Notes: generated by a model from the sequence alone, not told the origin. Positions 8,308 through 17,033 are shown, numbered from the stretch's first letter. The stretch: 64,000 nucleotides of DNA from Brevibacillus migulae (GCF_004521915.1 NZ_SDKD01000002.1:862-64861); one strand, 5' to 3'. Made by a program: numbers and translations.

Positions 8308-9009
8308 ATGACAAGAACAGTCGATCCGTTCAATAAGGTTGTTACCATCGAAGAAGCAATGAGTCATTTCCATTCAGGGATGAGTATTTTGGTCGGGGGC
8401 TTCGGCGGTGTGGGCAATCCGCCTACGCTGATCCAAGCGATGCTGGATGAAGGAATCAGCGAGCTGACGATCATCAGCAACGATACCGCTTTTCCTCATA
8501 TAGGCGTCGGAAAGCTCGTCACGGAGAAGCGAGTAAAGAAAGTGATCGCCTCGCACATTGGCTCCAATCCGCGGGCAGGGGAACAGATGACAGCAGGGGA
8601 ATTGGAAGTGGAATTTTGCCCCCAAGGCATTCTGGCGGAGCGGGTACGGGCAGGAGGTGTCGGACTGGGCGGGATTCTCTCTGACATCGGTATCGGGACA
8701 ATCGCGGAAAAAGGGAAGGAAAAGATCCGGATCGGTGACCGCGAGTATTTGTTGGAAACACCGCTGACTGCTGAGGTCGCCATCGTCCATGCGAAAAAGG
8801 CGGATCGGTTCGGGAATCTCGTGTATGACACGAGCGCGCGTAATTTCAATCCGCTGGTTGCAATGGCGGGTGAGGTGACGATCGTCGAGGCAGACGAGAT
8901 CGTCGAGGTTGGCGAGCTGTCGCCAGAGGAGATTGTGACACCTGGCGTATTCGTAGACTTGATCGTGCAAAGCGAGGGGGTGAATTGGCGATGGGCGTGG
9001 GAGAAGTAA
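8308..9009 (+). CDS. yodS: 3-oxoacid-type CoA-transferase, subunit A (YodS-like)
   Basis: This 233-residue protein is the alpha subunit of a family I CoA-transferase, which moves CoA between carboxylates (as AtoD/ScoA do). It contains the glycine-rich 'GGFGGVGNPPTLI' near residue 32 and the subunit-typical 'FGNLVYDTSARNFNP'. It lies 16 bases after yodT with AAAGGAG before ATG and overlaps the subunit B gene, as expected for a stoichiometric heteromer. The substrate is probably a beta-amino or beta-keto acid from the linked pathway. Confidence 0.85.
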   Translation: MTRTVDPFNKVVTIEEAMSHFHSGMSILVGGFGGVGNPPTLIQAMLDEGISELTIISNDTAFPHIGVGKLVTEKRVKKVIASHIGSNPRAGEQMTAGELEVEFCPQGILAERVRAGGVGLGGILSDIGIGTIAEKGKEKIRIGDREYLLETPLTAEVAIVHAKKADRFGNLVYDTSARNFNPLVAMAGEVTIVEADEIVEVGELSPEEIVTPGVFVDLIVQSEGVNWRWAWEK

Positions 9010-9668
9010 AACAAGCGGAAGGTTACAGGGAGCGAATCGCGCGCAGGGCCGCGCAAGAGGTGGAAAACGGCATGATCATCAACCTGGGGATCGGTATTCC
9101 GACGTTGGTGGCGGATTACATTCCTGCGGAGAAAAAAGTGTTCTTTCATGCGGAAAACGGGATTCTTGGCACGGGTCCGAGTCCGGCTCCGGGGGAGGAA
9201 AATCCGATGCTGTGCAATGCAGGCGGATTTCCGGTGACCCTGCAAACGGGAGCCTCCTTTTTTGACAGCGCCACTGCATTTGCCATCATCCGCCGAGGCT
9301 TGCTCGACATGACCATATTGGGAGCGCTAGAGGTTAGCGAGCGTGGCGACATTGCCAATTGGATCGTCCCGGGAAAACGGGTGCCGGGGATGGGGGGAGC
9401 GATGGAATTGGCGCAAAAAGCGAAAAAAGTCATGGTGCTGACCACTCATCTGGATAAGCATGGTCGCTCCAAAATCGTGCAAAGCTGCAATCTGCCATTA
9501 ACCGCAACGGAGGCAGCTGATCTGGTCATCACCGACATGGCCGTCATGGAAGTGAAGGAGGATGGCCTGTATCTGCGTGAGGTAATGGCACCATACACCG
9601 TAGCAGAGGTCATTGGGGCGACGGAAGCACAGTTGAAAATCGAAGGCGATGTAAAGACATTTACCTGA
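8991..9668 (+). CDS. yodR: 3-oxoacid-type CoA-transferase, subunit B (YodR-like)
   Basis: This protein of about 225 residues is the catalytic beta subunit. The 'AENGILG' segment holds the glutamate that forms the enzyme-CoA thioester intermediate, and 'GGAMELAQ' and 'TDMAVMEV' are family landmarks. The ATG at 8991 lies inside the subunit A gene; a TTG two codons earlier is an alternative start. AGGGGGTGA serves as ribosome site, so translation is coupled to subunit A. Confidence 0.85.
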   Translation: MGVGEVKQAEGYRERIARRAAQEVENGMIINLGIGIPTLVADYIPAEKKVFFHAENGILGTGPSPAPGEENPMLCNAGGFPVTLQTGASFFDSATAFAIIRRGLLDMTILGALEVSERGDIANWIVPGKRVPGMGGAMELAQKAKKVMVLTTHLDKHGRSKIVQSCNLPLTATEAADLVITDMAVMEVKEDGLYLREVMAPYTVAEVIGATEAQLKIEGDVKTFT

Positions 9669-9682
9669 AAGGGGGAGTTCTC

Positions 9683-10978
9683 TTGACAGAGCAACTGATT
9701 CATCCTTGGCAAGAGCGGATTCGTGCGCAGATCGCTCAGGAGCGTGGAGCCACAGTGACCCTGCTGCAGGAGTGGGTGCGAGAACGAAGCGTACAAGGCG
9801 AGGAGCGATCCATCCAGGAAAAAATCGCAGCGCACCTGACTGCGATGGGACTGGAGGTGGATATGTGGGTCATGGGAGGAGAAGAACTGCTGAACCATCC
9901 CTACTTTGTCTCTCCTCGTGATGATTTTGCCCAGAGTCCCAATGTTGTCGGCATATGGAAAGGGACTGGCGGCGGGCGTTCGATGATTTTGAATGGGCAT
10001 GTGGACGTGGTCCCTGCGGGGGATGAGAAACAGTGGGAGGCTTCCCCCTTTAGCGGAGCCGTAATCGACGGCAAGCTGTATGGCCGCGGTGCCACGGACA
10101 TGAAAGGCGGTAACATGGCCGCCATGTTGGCGATCGAAACCTTGCAAGCATTAGGGGTGAGGTTAAAAGGCGATGTGATCTTTCAAAGCGTGGTCGAAGA
10201 AGAAAGCGGAGGAGCAGGCACTTTATCGACGATCCTGCGCGGCTACCGAGCCGATGCCGCAATAGTCCCAGAGCCCACCAATCTGAAAATATTCCCCAAG
10301 CAGCAAGGCTCTATGTGGTTTCGCCTGCGGGTAAAAGGGCGCTCGGCCCATGGCGGCACTCGCTATGAAGGCGTCAGCGCCATCGAGAAGAGCATGATCG
10401 TCGTGAAGGCCATTGGCGAACTGGAGAAAAGGCGCAACGAGCGCATCACCGATCCTTTGTATGAAAAGCTGCCGATCCCGATCCCGATCAATATCGGCGT
10501 GATCGAGGGCGGTAAATGGCCATCCTCGGTTGCCGATCTCGTGACGCTAGAGGGACGTATGGGGGTAGCGCCGGGCGAAGAGATGGAGAGCGCCAAGGCA
10601 GAGATGGAAACAGCCTTGTTGCAGCTGGCCGAGCAGGATCCTTGGTTTGCCGAGCAACCTGTCGAGCTGGAATGGTACGGAGCGAGATGGGTGCCAGGCG
10701 AGGTAAGCGAGGAGCATCCGTTGATGGAATTGTTGACAGACGCGTATCGTACGGTATGTGGTACGGACCCGATCATTGAAGCCTCTCCTTGGGGAACCGA
10801 TGGCGGACTGTTAACCAAGCTGGCAGACACTCCAGCGATCGTGTTCGGACCGGGTGTGACGCAGGTAGCTCATTATCCGAACGAATATATCGAGCTGGAA
10901 GCGATTTTCCAATGCGCGGAAATACTCGCACTCACTTTGATCGAATGGTGTGGATTATCAGAAGAGGGGGAACAGTAA
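9683..10978 (+). CDS. yodQ: ArgE/DapE-family deacylase (YodQ-like)
   Basis: This 431-residue M20-family metalloenzyme removes an acyl group from an amine. Metal-binding segments are 'GHVDVVP' (near 98), 'RGATDMKGG' and 'VEEESGGAG'; the dimerisation domain starts near 210. It probably reverses the acetylation made by AblB after the chain has been processed, which would make acetyl a protecting group (inference from B. subtilis gene order). Start is TTG with GGGGGAG upstream. It is followed without a gap by the second aminotransferase. Confidence 0.85.
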   Translation: MTEQLIHPWQERIRAQIAQERGATVTLLQEWVRERSVQGEERSIQEKIAAHLTAMGLEVDMWVMGGEELLNHPYFVSPRDDFAQSPNVVGIWKGTGGGRSMILNGHVDVVPAGDEKQWEASPFSGAVIDGKLYGRGATDMKGGNMAAMLAIETLQALGVRLKGDVIFQSVVEEESGGAGTLSTILRGYRADAAIVPEPTNLKIFPKQQGSMWFRLRVKGRSAHGGTRYEGVSAIEKSMIVVKAIGELEKRRNERITDPLYEKLPIPIPINIGVIEGGKWPSSVADLVTLEGRMGVAPGEEMESAKAEMETALLQLAEQDPWFAEQPVELEWYGARWVPGEVSEEHPLMELLTDAYRTVCGTDPIIEASPWGTDGGLLTKLADTPAIVFGPGVTQVAHYPNEYIELEAIFQCAEILALTLIEWCGLSEEGEQ

Positions 10979-12337
10979 ATGAGCCAATTGCAAACCAAAT
11001 TCATCCAGATACATACGGAGCTGCCGGGACCGATTGCAAAAGAGCTATTAGCGAAAAAAGAGACCAACGTTCCACGCGGACCTTTTAACACGTCGCCTAC
11101 GTTTGTCGCCAAGGCGGAAGGGGCCATCCTCACTGATGTGGACGGCAACACGTTCATCGATTTTGCCGGAGCGATCGGCACGATGAACGCCGGACACCGT
11201 CCCGAAGCGGTAGTCGCAGCCTTGAAAGAGCAGCTTGATCAATACATTCATACTTGCTTCAACGTCATGATGTATGAACCCTACGTAAAATTGGCGGAAA
11301 AGCTGAACGAGATCACCCCGGGAACACATGCGAAGAAGACCTTTTTCCTCAACAGCGGGGCGGAAGCGGTGGAAAATGCCATCAAGATCGCGCGAAAATA
11401 TACGGGGCGAAAAGCGATCATTTCCTTTGAACGCGGCTATCATGGACGGACGCTGCTGGCCATGAGCTTGACGAGCAAGGTGAAGCCGTACAAATATCAA
11501 TTCGGTCCTTTTGCGCCTGAGATCTACAAGATGAACTACCCGTATTATTATCGGGCTCCGTATGCCATGACACCGGGAGAAACCGATGCGGAAGCTTTGC
11601 GCCGCTTCGAAGACTTTTTCCTGGGCGAGGTTGCCCCCGAGGAGGTAGCTGCCATTATCATGGAGCCTGTTCAAGGCGAAGGAGGCTTTGTCGCTCCTTC
11701 CAAGCAGTTTGTGCAAGGAGTGAAAGCCATCTGCGAAAAGCACGGCATTCTGCTGATTGCAGACGAGGTGCAAACCGGCTTTGGACGCACCGGAAAGATG
11801 TTTGCCATGGAGCATTTTGATGTTGTTCCCGATCTGGTGGTCATGTCCAAATCCATTGCAGCGGGATTACCCATCAGCGCCGTGACAGGGCGTGCGGAAA
11901 TCATGGATGCGCCTGCTCCGGGAGAAATCGGCGGCACCTACAGCGGCAGCCCGCTTGGCTGTGTGGCTGCACTGGCCGTGATCGACATGATGGAGCAGGA
12001 TCGTTTGTGCGAACGGGCGCAAATCATCGGAGAAAAAATCCTCTCGCGGTTTCAAAGCTTCCGCGACCGCTTTCATCAAGTTGGCGATGCCCGGGGCTTG
12101 GGCGCTATGTGCGCAATCGAGATCGTAAAAGATAAGGCGGGCAAGGAGCCAGACAAAGAGCTGACGGGCAAGATCGTGCAGGCGTGCAATCACCGGGGAC
12201 TGGTTGTCCTATCCGCAGGGCTATACAGCAACGTGATCCGCGTCCTTTCTCCGCTGGTGATCACCGACGAACAGTTGGAAGAAGGATTACTGGTGATGGA
12301 AAGCGTATTGGAAGAGTTGTGCACCCCCAATTCGTAA
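10979..12337 (+). CDS. Class III aminotransferase, 4-aminobutyrate type
   Basis: This 452-residue PLP enzyme looks like GabT: 'NSGAEAVENAIKIARKYTGR' near 125, 'DEVQTGFGRTGKMFAMEH' and the lysine in 'VMSKSIAAGLP'. It would transfer an omega-amino group (4-aminobutyrate, 5-aminovalerate or a related amine) to 2-oxoglutarate, giving a semialdehyde that the next gene can oxidise. The ATG follows directly on the preceding stop, so the two are translationally coupled. GabT is a class call; the physiological amine is open. It is not part of the B. subtilis yod operon and appears to be a local extension. Confidence 0.85.
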   Translation: MSQLQTKFIQIHTELPGPIAKELLAKKETNVPRGPFNTSPTFVAKAEGAILTDVDGNTFIDFAGAIGTMNAGHRPEAVVAALKEQLDQYIHTCFNVMMYEPYVKLAEKLNEITPGTHAKKTFFLNSGAEAVENAIKIARKYTGRKAIISFERGYHGRTLLAMSLTSKVKPYKYQFGPFAPEIYKMNYPYYYRAPYAMTPGETDAEALRRFEDFFLGEVAPEEVAAIIMEPVQGEGGFVAPSKQFVQGVKAICEKHGILLIADEVQTGFGRTGKMFAMEHFDVVPDLVVMSKSIAAGLPISAVTGRAEIMDAPAPGEIGGTYSGSPLGCVAALAVIDMMEQDRLCERAQIIGEKILSRFQSFRDRFHQVGDARGLGAMCAIEIVKDKAGKEPDKELTGKIVQACNHRGLVVLSAGLYSNVIRVLSPLVITDEQLEEGLLVMESVLEELCTPNS

Positions 12338-12354
12338 CAGAGAGGGAGAGGGTT

Positions 12355-13773
12355 ATGAAAAAAAAGTTTTATCTGGCCGGTGAGTGGGTGGAAGGCAGTC
12401 GATACACACAGTTGAGCTCCCCTTACAGCGGTGAAGTGATTGCAGAGGTGCCGCTTGCGGATCAGGAAGTGGTGGAACGAGCGATCGCAGCCGCTCAGGA
12501 TGCATTTCTAGTCATGCGAAAAATGCCCGCTTATCAAAGGGCAGCCATATTGGAGAAAATCGCCCGTTTGTTTGATGAACGTCTGGAGGAAGCCGCACGC
12601 ATCATCGCGTTGGAGGCAGGCAAGCCGATCAAGACAGCGCGCGGCGAAGTGATTCGCACGATCCAGACTTACAAATTTGCGGCAGAAGAAGCCAAGCGTA
12701 TTCATGGTGAAACGATTCCGCTGGACGCTGCCATTGGCGGCGAAGGCAGGCTTGCTTATACAGTACGGGAACCGCTCGGTGTGATCGGGGCGATTACTCC
12801 GTTCAATTTTCCGATGAATCTGGTGGCCCATAAAGTGGGACCGGCGATTGCAGCCGGGAACGCCATCGTGCTGAAGCCTGCTTCACAAACGCCGTTGTCT
12901 TCCCTGTTTTTAGCCGAAATCGCGGCGGAAGCGGGATTGCCGGCCGGGGCACTGAACGTGATCACCGGAAGCGGCAGCACCATTGGAGATCAATTGGTTA
13001 CAGATCCTCGCATCAAAGCGATCACGTTTACAGGCAGCCCAGCAGTCGGCATAGGGATCCGCAACCGGGCCGGCCTGAAGCGCGTGACGCTTGAACTGGG
13101 TTCCAATTCCGCGGTGATCGTGGACCGGGATGTGAATCTGGAGGAAGTGATCCCGCGCTGTATTTTCGGAGCGTTTGCCTATTCGGGGCAGGTGTGCATC
13201 TCGGTACAGCGTATTTACGTACATCAGGACAGCTACCCGGCATTTTTGGAAAGCTTTATCCGGGAAACGAAAAAACTGCGCGGCGGTGACCCATTGCAGG
13301 AAGATAGCGATTATTCGGCAATGATCACACCACAGGAAACAGAGCGCGCATTGAGCTGGATAGAAGAAGCTAAAGAACGCGGCGCCCGTGTCGAATGCGG
13401 TGGGGAAGTCGTTGGCCGCATGCTGCAGCCGACCGTGCTTACCGGAGTTCCGGTGGATGCCAAGGTTTCCTGCCAGGAGGTATTCGGCCCCGTTGTCCTG
13501 ATCAATCCAGTCGAATCGATTGAAGAAGCGATTGGCCTTGTAAATGATTCGCGCTTCGGTTTGCAAGCAGGGATTTATACAAACAATCTGGCAACCGCAT
13601 TGCAAGCTGCAGACGACCTACACGTAGGCGGTGTTATGGTCAACGATGTTCCTACCTTCCGTGTCGATCATATGCCCTATGGCGGCGTAAAGGAAAGCGG
13701 AATGGGCAGGGAAGGCATCAAGTATGCGATTGAAGAAATGACCGAGTTAAAGCTGGTAGCCATCAAACGTTAA
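12355..13773 (+). CDS. NAD(P)-dependent aldehyde dehydrogenase
   Basis: This protein of about 472 residues oxidises an aldehyde, most likely the semialdehyde made by the preceding aminotransferase, to the acid. It has 'NFPMNLVAHKVGPAI' for cofactor binding, 'FTGSPAVG', the general-base glutamate in 'LELGSN' and the catalytic cysteine in 'SGQVCISVQR'. The upstream frame is open much further, but MKKKFYLAGEW with GAGAGGGAGAGG before it gives the family's usual length. It ends the operon. Confidence 0.9.
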   Translation: MKKKFYLAGEWVEGSRYTQLSSPYSGEVIAEVPLADQEVVERAIAAAQDAFLVMRKMPAYQRAAILEKIARLFDERLEEAARIIALEAGKPIKTARGEVIRTIQTYKFAAEEAKRIHGETIPLDAAIGGEGRLAYTVREPLGVIGAITPFNFPMNLVAHKVGPAIAAGNAIVLKPASQTPLSSLFLAEIAAEAGLPAGALNVITGSGSTIGDQLVTDPRIKAITFTGSPAVGIGIRNRAGLKRVTLELGSNSAVIVDRDVNLEEVIPRCIFGAFAYSGQVCISVQRIYVHQDSYPAFLESFIRETKKLRGGDPLQEDSDYSAMITPQETERALSWIEEAKERGARVECGGEVVGRMLQPTVLTGVPVDAKVSCQEVFGPVVLINPVESIEEAIGLVNDSRFGLQAGIYTNNLATALQAADDLHVGGVMVNDVPTFRVDHMPYGGVKESGMGREGIKYAIEEMTELKLVAIKR

Positions 13774-13786
13774 GGGGCAATGAAGC

Positions 13787-13811
13787 GGGGCCTGAAAAGC
13801 AACCAGGCCCC
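13787..13811 (+). terminator. Hairpin after the catabolic operon
   Basis: GGGGCCTG and CAGGCCCC form an 8-bp GC-rich stem 13 bases past the aldehyde dehydrogenase stop. It lacks a clear T-run, so it may be a weak terminator or a 3' stabilising hairpin. Confidence 0.5.
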
Positions 13812-13842
13812 ATGCCCTTCATAAATTTCTCGCGTAAAACGC

Positions 13843-13872
13843 TTGCAAACGGCAAAAGGATTATGCTATATT
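13843..13872 (+). promoter_or_regulatory. Promoter of tRNA-Ser
   Basis: TTGCAA (13843-13848) and TATATT (13867-13872) are separated by 18 bases and end 20 bases before the tRNA, a good sigma-A arrangement. Confidence 0.6.
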
Positions 13873-13892
13873 ACTACTTGTCGAAAATATAC

Positions 13893-13981
13893 GGAGGGAT
13901 ACCGAAGTGGTCATAACGGGGCGGTCTTGAAAACCGTTAGGGTGCAAGCCCACGGGGGTTCGAATCCCTCTCCCTCCGCCA
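13893..13981 (+). tRNA. tRNA-Ser (anticodon UGA)
   Basis: The 89-base gene starts GGAGGGA and ends TCCCTCC-G-CCA, a 7-bp acceptor stem with discriminator G and encoded CCA. The anticodon loop is CTTGAAA (anticodon TGA, reads UCN). The long variable arm is typical of class II serine tRNAs, and the T-loop TTCGAAT is intact. It stands alone with its own promoter and terminator. Confidence 0.95.
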
Positions 13982-13997
13982 TATATATCTTGAAATC

Positions 13998-14027
13998 AAA
14001 ACCGTTGGGAGGCCCAACGGTTTTTTT
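13998..14027 (+). terminator. Terminator of tRNA-Ser
   Basis: AAACCGTTGGG and CCCAACGGTTT form a strong stem followed by a run of seven T. Confidence 0.9.
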
Positions 14028-14030
14028 GTG

Positions 14031-14077
14031 CAAATTTGGCCCCGCCAAAGGCTTGGCGAAGCCAAATTTGCTTATTT
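14031..14077. repeat. Nested palindrome, also found at 45817-45863
   Basis: CAAATTTGGC (14031-14040) and GCCAAATTTG (14061-14070) are perfect inverted arms, with a second pair GCCAA/TTGGC inside. The 47 bases match 45817-45863 at about 34 positions. Both copies directly follow a T-run terminator and precede the end of a leftward gene, which suggests a small dispersed element. Confidence 0.45.
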
Positions 14078-14091
14078 CCCGGATGCTGCGA

Positions 14092-15279
14092 TTATAAAAT
14101 CGTGGTCTGAGTCTTTTGGATATCAGGAGCATCTCCTTCTTTGGTTTTCTTTTCTCGCAAAAAGGGGAGTAAGGAAAGCAATCCGAGTATAGCTAGCAAC
14201 GCGCCGACCCACAACGGCGATTGTAGGCCTAACCCGGTATCAATCGCAAATCCACCCATAGCAGAGCCGACGACGACACCGAGACTTATGACGGAGCCAT
14301 GGACGGTGGTAACAAGAGATCCGGTATTTGCTATACGCGTCACTCTCGTTGTCATGGCAGGATTCATTGGCACACCCACTAAACCGACGAGTATGACCCC
14401 GATCATAGAAACCAACTTGTTGTGGGGAAAGAGGCCAAACAAGGTCAAAGAAACAAACAAGAGGATAAGCCCTATCGTCATGATTGGCATGCTATACTGA
14501 TCCGCGAGCCTCCCCGTGATGATATTCCCAATCACTGTAGCCACACCGTAAATGGCCAAGAGGAGGGGAACCATTGATGAGTGGAATCCAGTCAATTCGG
14601 TCAATATCGGTGAAAAGTAGCTGAAAGCTGCAAATGTAGCGCCAATGATCAGCATGCTTGTCGCGTATGCAGCCCATAGCTCACTATTGCGGAAGGACGA
14701 CAATTCATCCCGTATGCGGACTGACTCCGGCTGATGCGCCGAAGGAATGACAAAGTGCCCCAAGACCCCGGAACCGAGAACCAGGACAACGACTGCCCAG
14801 AAGCTCGCTCTCCATCCGAAATACTGGTCGAACACCATCGCCGCGGGTAGACCGATTGCAGTAGCGACCATCAAACCGCCGAGGACTACGGAAGCTGCCC
14901 GCCCCAGAGACTCAGCGCTGACAAGGGTAAAACAAATTGCAAGCGATACGCCAAAGCAAGCAGCCGAGGAAATGCCGGTGATCAGCCGCGCCACCATCAT
15001 CCATTCGTAGCTGGAGGCAAGAGCGCCAATTGTCTGGCCAACCAGAAAGATGAAGGCAAGGGTAAGAAACGCTTGTTTGCGCGGGACCTTCAATAAGCAG
15101 ATCGTCAGCAGTGGACCACCGACAATCATTCCAGCAGCGTATGCAGATATGAGGTATCCAATGGCTGCGATGGACACGTTAAACTCTTTTGATAGGGAAG
15201 TCATCATCCCGGCCACCATAAACTCTGAGGTGGTCATGGAAAAAATCATAAGCCCTAATACATAAACAGCTATAGGCAA
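14092..15279 (-). CDS. MFS efflux transporter, DHA1 (YdhP/AraJ-like) family
   Basis: This protein of about 395 residues with 12 hydrophobic segments is a proton-driven exporter of drugs or metabolites. The opening 'MPIAVYVLGLMIFSMTTSEF' matches the typical start of the YdhP-like DHA1 group. I chose TTG at 15279 because GAGGAGAG lies nine bases upstream and the homologous start begins there; the ATG at 15300 has no ribosome site. It lies 119 bases downstream of a tetR gene on the same strand. A palindrome found also upstream of tetR lies just before it, so TetR probably represses it. Confidence 0.85.
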   Translation of the reverse strand: MPIAVYVLGLMIFSMTTSEFMVAGMMTSLSKEFNVSIAAIGYLISAYAAGMIVGGPLLTICLLKVPRKQAFLTLAFIFLVGQTIGALASSYEWMMVARLITGISSAACFGVSLAICFTLVSAESLGRAASVVLGGLMVATAIGLPAAMVFDQYFGWRASFWAVVVLVLGSGVLGHFVIPSAHQPESVRIRDELSSFRNSELWAAYATSMLIIGATFAAFSYFSPILTELTGFHSSMVPLLLAIYGVATVIGNIITGRLADQYSMPIMTIGLILLFVSLTLFGLFPHNKLVSMIGVILVGLVGVPMNPAMTTRVTRIANTGSLVTTVHGSVISLGVVVGSAMGGFAIDTGLGLQSPLWVGALLAILGLLSLLPFLREKKTKEGDAPDIQKTQTTIL

Positions 15280-15309
15280 TGTTAATCTCTCCTCATCCAT
15301 TCAGTTATA

Positions 15310-15331
15310 TTTTGTAATGATCAGTACAAAA
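15310..15331. promoter_or_regulatory. TetR operator, copy 1 (before the MFS gene)
   Basis: A 22-bp palindrome with TTTTGTA arms around a central TGATCA; ten of the eleven arm pairs are complementary. A closely matching site precedes the tetR gene (16049-16070). Confidence 0.7.
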
Positions 15332-15398
15332 AAGGGCGCAAATTGCCCGCGAGCAATCTGCAGGCATCCAGCCTCGAAAAATGGTCGTGAACGCTACA

Positions 15399-15980
15399 TT
15401 ACAATGCGGCTAACGTACCTTCCACAACATCTTCCAATACTTTACGGTCCTCAACGACCTTGCCAAGGACGCGCAGGCCGTAATAGCTGCTCAAAAAAGA
15501 GCGGGCGAGCACAATTGCGGGGCGTTTGGATGAAATTTCACCTGAGCGTTGACCTGAAGCGATCAGCTGGCTCAGCGCTTTTTCGAGGCGTCCGATATGA
15601 CCGCTAACCAAGCTTGCAACTACCGGGTCTTTTCCACCACGCTCGATGGCAGCATTTATAGCCAGACAGCCGCGCCGTTCCTCCCCATTGAAATCTTGAT
15701 CAATGGCCCACTCCATCAGTGAGCGCAATCTGTCTTTGACAGGTCCGGGCTGTTCCAAAATGTCAACCTGTCCTTCGATCCCGAGTTCCTGGTAACGTTT
15801 TAACGCTTTCTCGTAGAGTGCGTGTTTGCTGCCAAAAGCATTGTACAGACTTCCCTTGCCAAGCCCCGTATGTTCGCATAGTTTCTCGGCGGAACTTCCC
15901 TCGTAGCCATGTTCCCAGAATACCTCCATGGCAGCGTCGATCACGGTTGTATCTTTAAATTCACGAGGTCTGGCACTCAT
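15399..15980 (-). CDS. TetR-family repressor
   Basis: This 193-residue protein has the N-terminal TetR helix-turn-helix ('VIDAAMEVFWEHGYEGSS' then 'GLGKGSLYNAFGSKHALYE') and a C-terminal ligand domain with 'RRGCLAINAAIERG', a signature of the subgroup that senses reactive or electrophilic compounds (AcuR/NemR-like). AGGGGTG lies before its ATG. With two like operators, one before itself and one before the MFS gene, it is probably autoregulated and controls efflux. Confidence 0.85.
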   Translation of the reverse strand: MSARPREFKDTTVIDAAMEVFWEHGYEGSSAEKLCEHTGLGKGSLYNAFGSKHALYEKALKRYQELGIEGQVDILEQPGPVKDRLRSLMEWAIDQDFNGEERRGCLAINAAIERGGKDPVVASLVSGHIGRLEKALSQLIASGQRSGEISSKRPAIVLARSFLSSYYGLRVLGKVVEDRKVLEDVVEGTLAAL

Positions 15981-16048
15981 GTACGTTTCACCCCTTCACA
16001 AAACGAATTATTTCACCTTATTATTGGGAACTAACACCATTATAGAAA

Positions 16049-16070
16049 TTTTGTAACGATCGGTCAAATA
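16049..16070. promoter_or_regulatory. TetR operator, copy 2 (before tetR)
   Basis: The site shares the TTTTGTAA half and the GATC centre with the palindrome at 15310-15331, but its right arm is less regular. It lies about 70 bases upstream of the tetR start, consistent with autoregulation. Confidence 0.6.
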
Positions 16071-16181
16071 TTAAATTCTCCTCGACTTTCCAGTGTATCC
16101 AGTTATCGAACTTGAATCTGCCTACAATATATAGTAGATTAGGAACTGTTGTTAGTTTTTGAAAAGGAGAGATGAGAACAC

Positions 16182-16958
16182 ATGTGGAAAAAAATGACCG
16201 CACTGGTCTTGACACTCGCTTTGATGCCTGCAGCCGCTTTTGCAGCACCAGCTCAGAAAGCCGAGATTAAAGTAGCGTACAATCAAAAAGCGATTCAATT
16301 CCCAGACCAAAAACCTGTGATTTTAAATAGCCGTACTCTGGTGCCGATCCGTCCAATTGCGGAAAGCTTGGGATTCACAGTCGGTTGGAATGAAAAAACT
16401 CGCACCGTGACCATCAATAAAGGCACCAGCAATGTGAGCCTGGTGGTGAGCCAAAAAATTGCAAAACGCAACGGCGAGACCATCACATTGGATGTACCTG
16501 CGCAAATCCTGAACCAACGTACTGTCGTTCCTGTTCGTTTTATCGCGGAAGCGTTGAACTATAAAGTGGATTGGGAACAAGCGTCGCAAACCGTAAAAAT
16601 TTCGGACAACCCAGTCGCACAGACTCCAGCGACTCAGCAGCCACAAGAACAAACAAACACACAGCCTGCTGCTGAACCAGTAAACAAAGCGGCTTTGATC
16701 GATGAAGATTCGATCATGGCGACTTCTTTCAATATTGTTGGTGTGGTCGGTGCTTACCACATTGAAGGTACTGTTTCCGATGAAACCGACAAAGTGACGG
16801 TTGAATTCGATGGAAAAACGTATGAAGTTAACCTGAATGATGATGGTGAGTTTGAATTGGATCTGAATGGAGACCCGGACATCGAAGATTTCACCATCAA
16901 AGCGGTAGCGGATGGTGCGGAGGATGTATTCTCGGGCACTTTCGAAGTTCGTGACTAA
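16182..16958 (+). CDS. Secreted copper amine oxidase N-terminal (stalk) domain protein
   Basis: This 258-residue protein has a signal peptide ending AFAAP, then two tandem stalk-domain repeats as marked by 'SRTLVPIRPIAESLGF' (about 47-62) and 'QRTVVPVRFIAEALNY' (about 112-127). A Gln/Pro/Thr-rich linker (145-170) follows, then an Asp-rich beta domain. Stalk domains are common in secreted and wall proteins of Paenibacillaceae; no amine oxidase catalytic part is present. It is probably a structural or binding protein outside the membrane. AAAGGAGAG lies before the ATG. Confidence 0.8.
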   Translation: MWKKMTALVLTLALMPAAAFAAPAQKAEIKVAYNQKAIQFPDQKPVILNSRTLVPIRPIAESLGFTVGWNEKTRTVTINKGTSNVSLVVSQKIAKRNGETITLDVPAQILNQRTVVPVRFIAEALNYKVDWEQASQTVKISDNPVAQTPATQQPQEQTNTQPAAEPVNKAALIDEDSIMATSFNIVGVVGAYHIEGTVSDETDKVTVEFDGKTYEVNLNDDGEFELDLNGDPDIEDFTIKAVADGAEDVFSGTFEVRD

Positions 16959-16992
16959 TTCCCAGAAAACCAAACATTAACTCGTGTAAATT

Positions 16993-17028
16993 CACCTCCG
17001 GAAGCCAAGCTATTGGTAGAAGGAGGTG
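16993..17028 (+). promoter_or_regulatory. Inverted repeat that can mask the lipoprotein ribosome site
   Basis: CACCTCC (16993-16999) is the exact complement of GGAGGTG (17022-17028), which is the ribosome-binding site of the next gene. In RNA the seven pairs would close a 22-base loop and hide the site. Confidence 0.4.
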
Positions 17029-17033
17029 TTTTC

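Noticed and set aside
13843..14097. 84-residue frame across the tRNA
   Set aside because: It covers the tRNA-Ser gene and its terminator and has no ribosome site.
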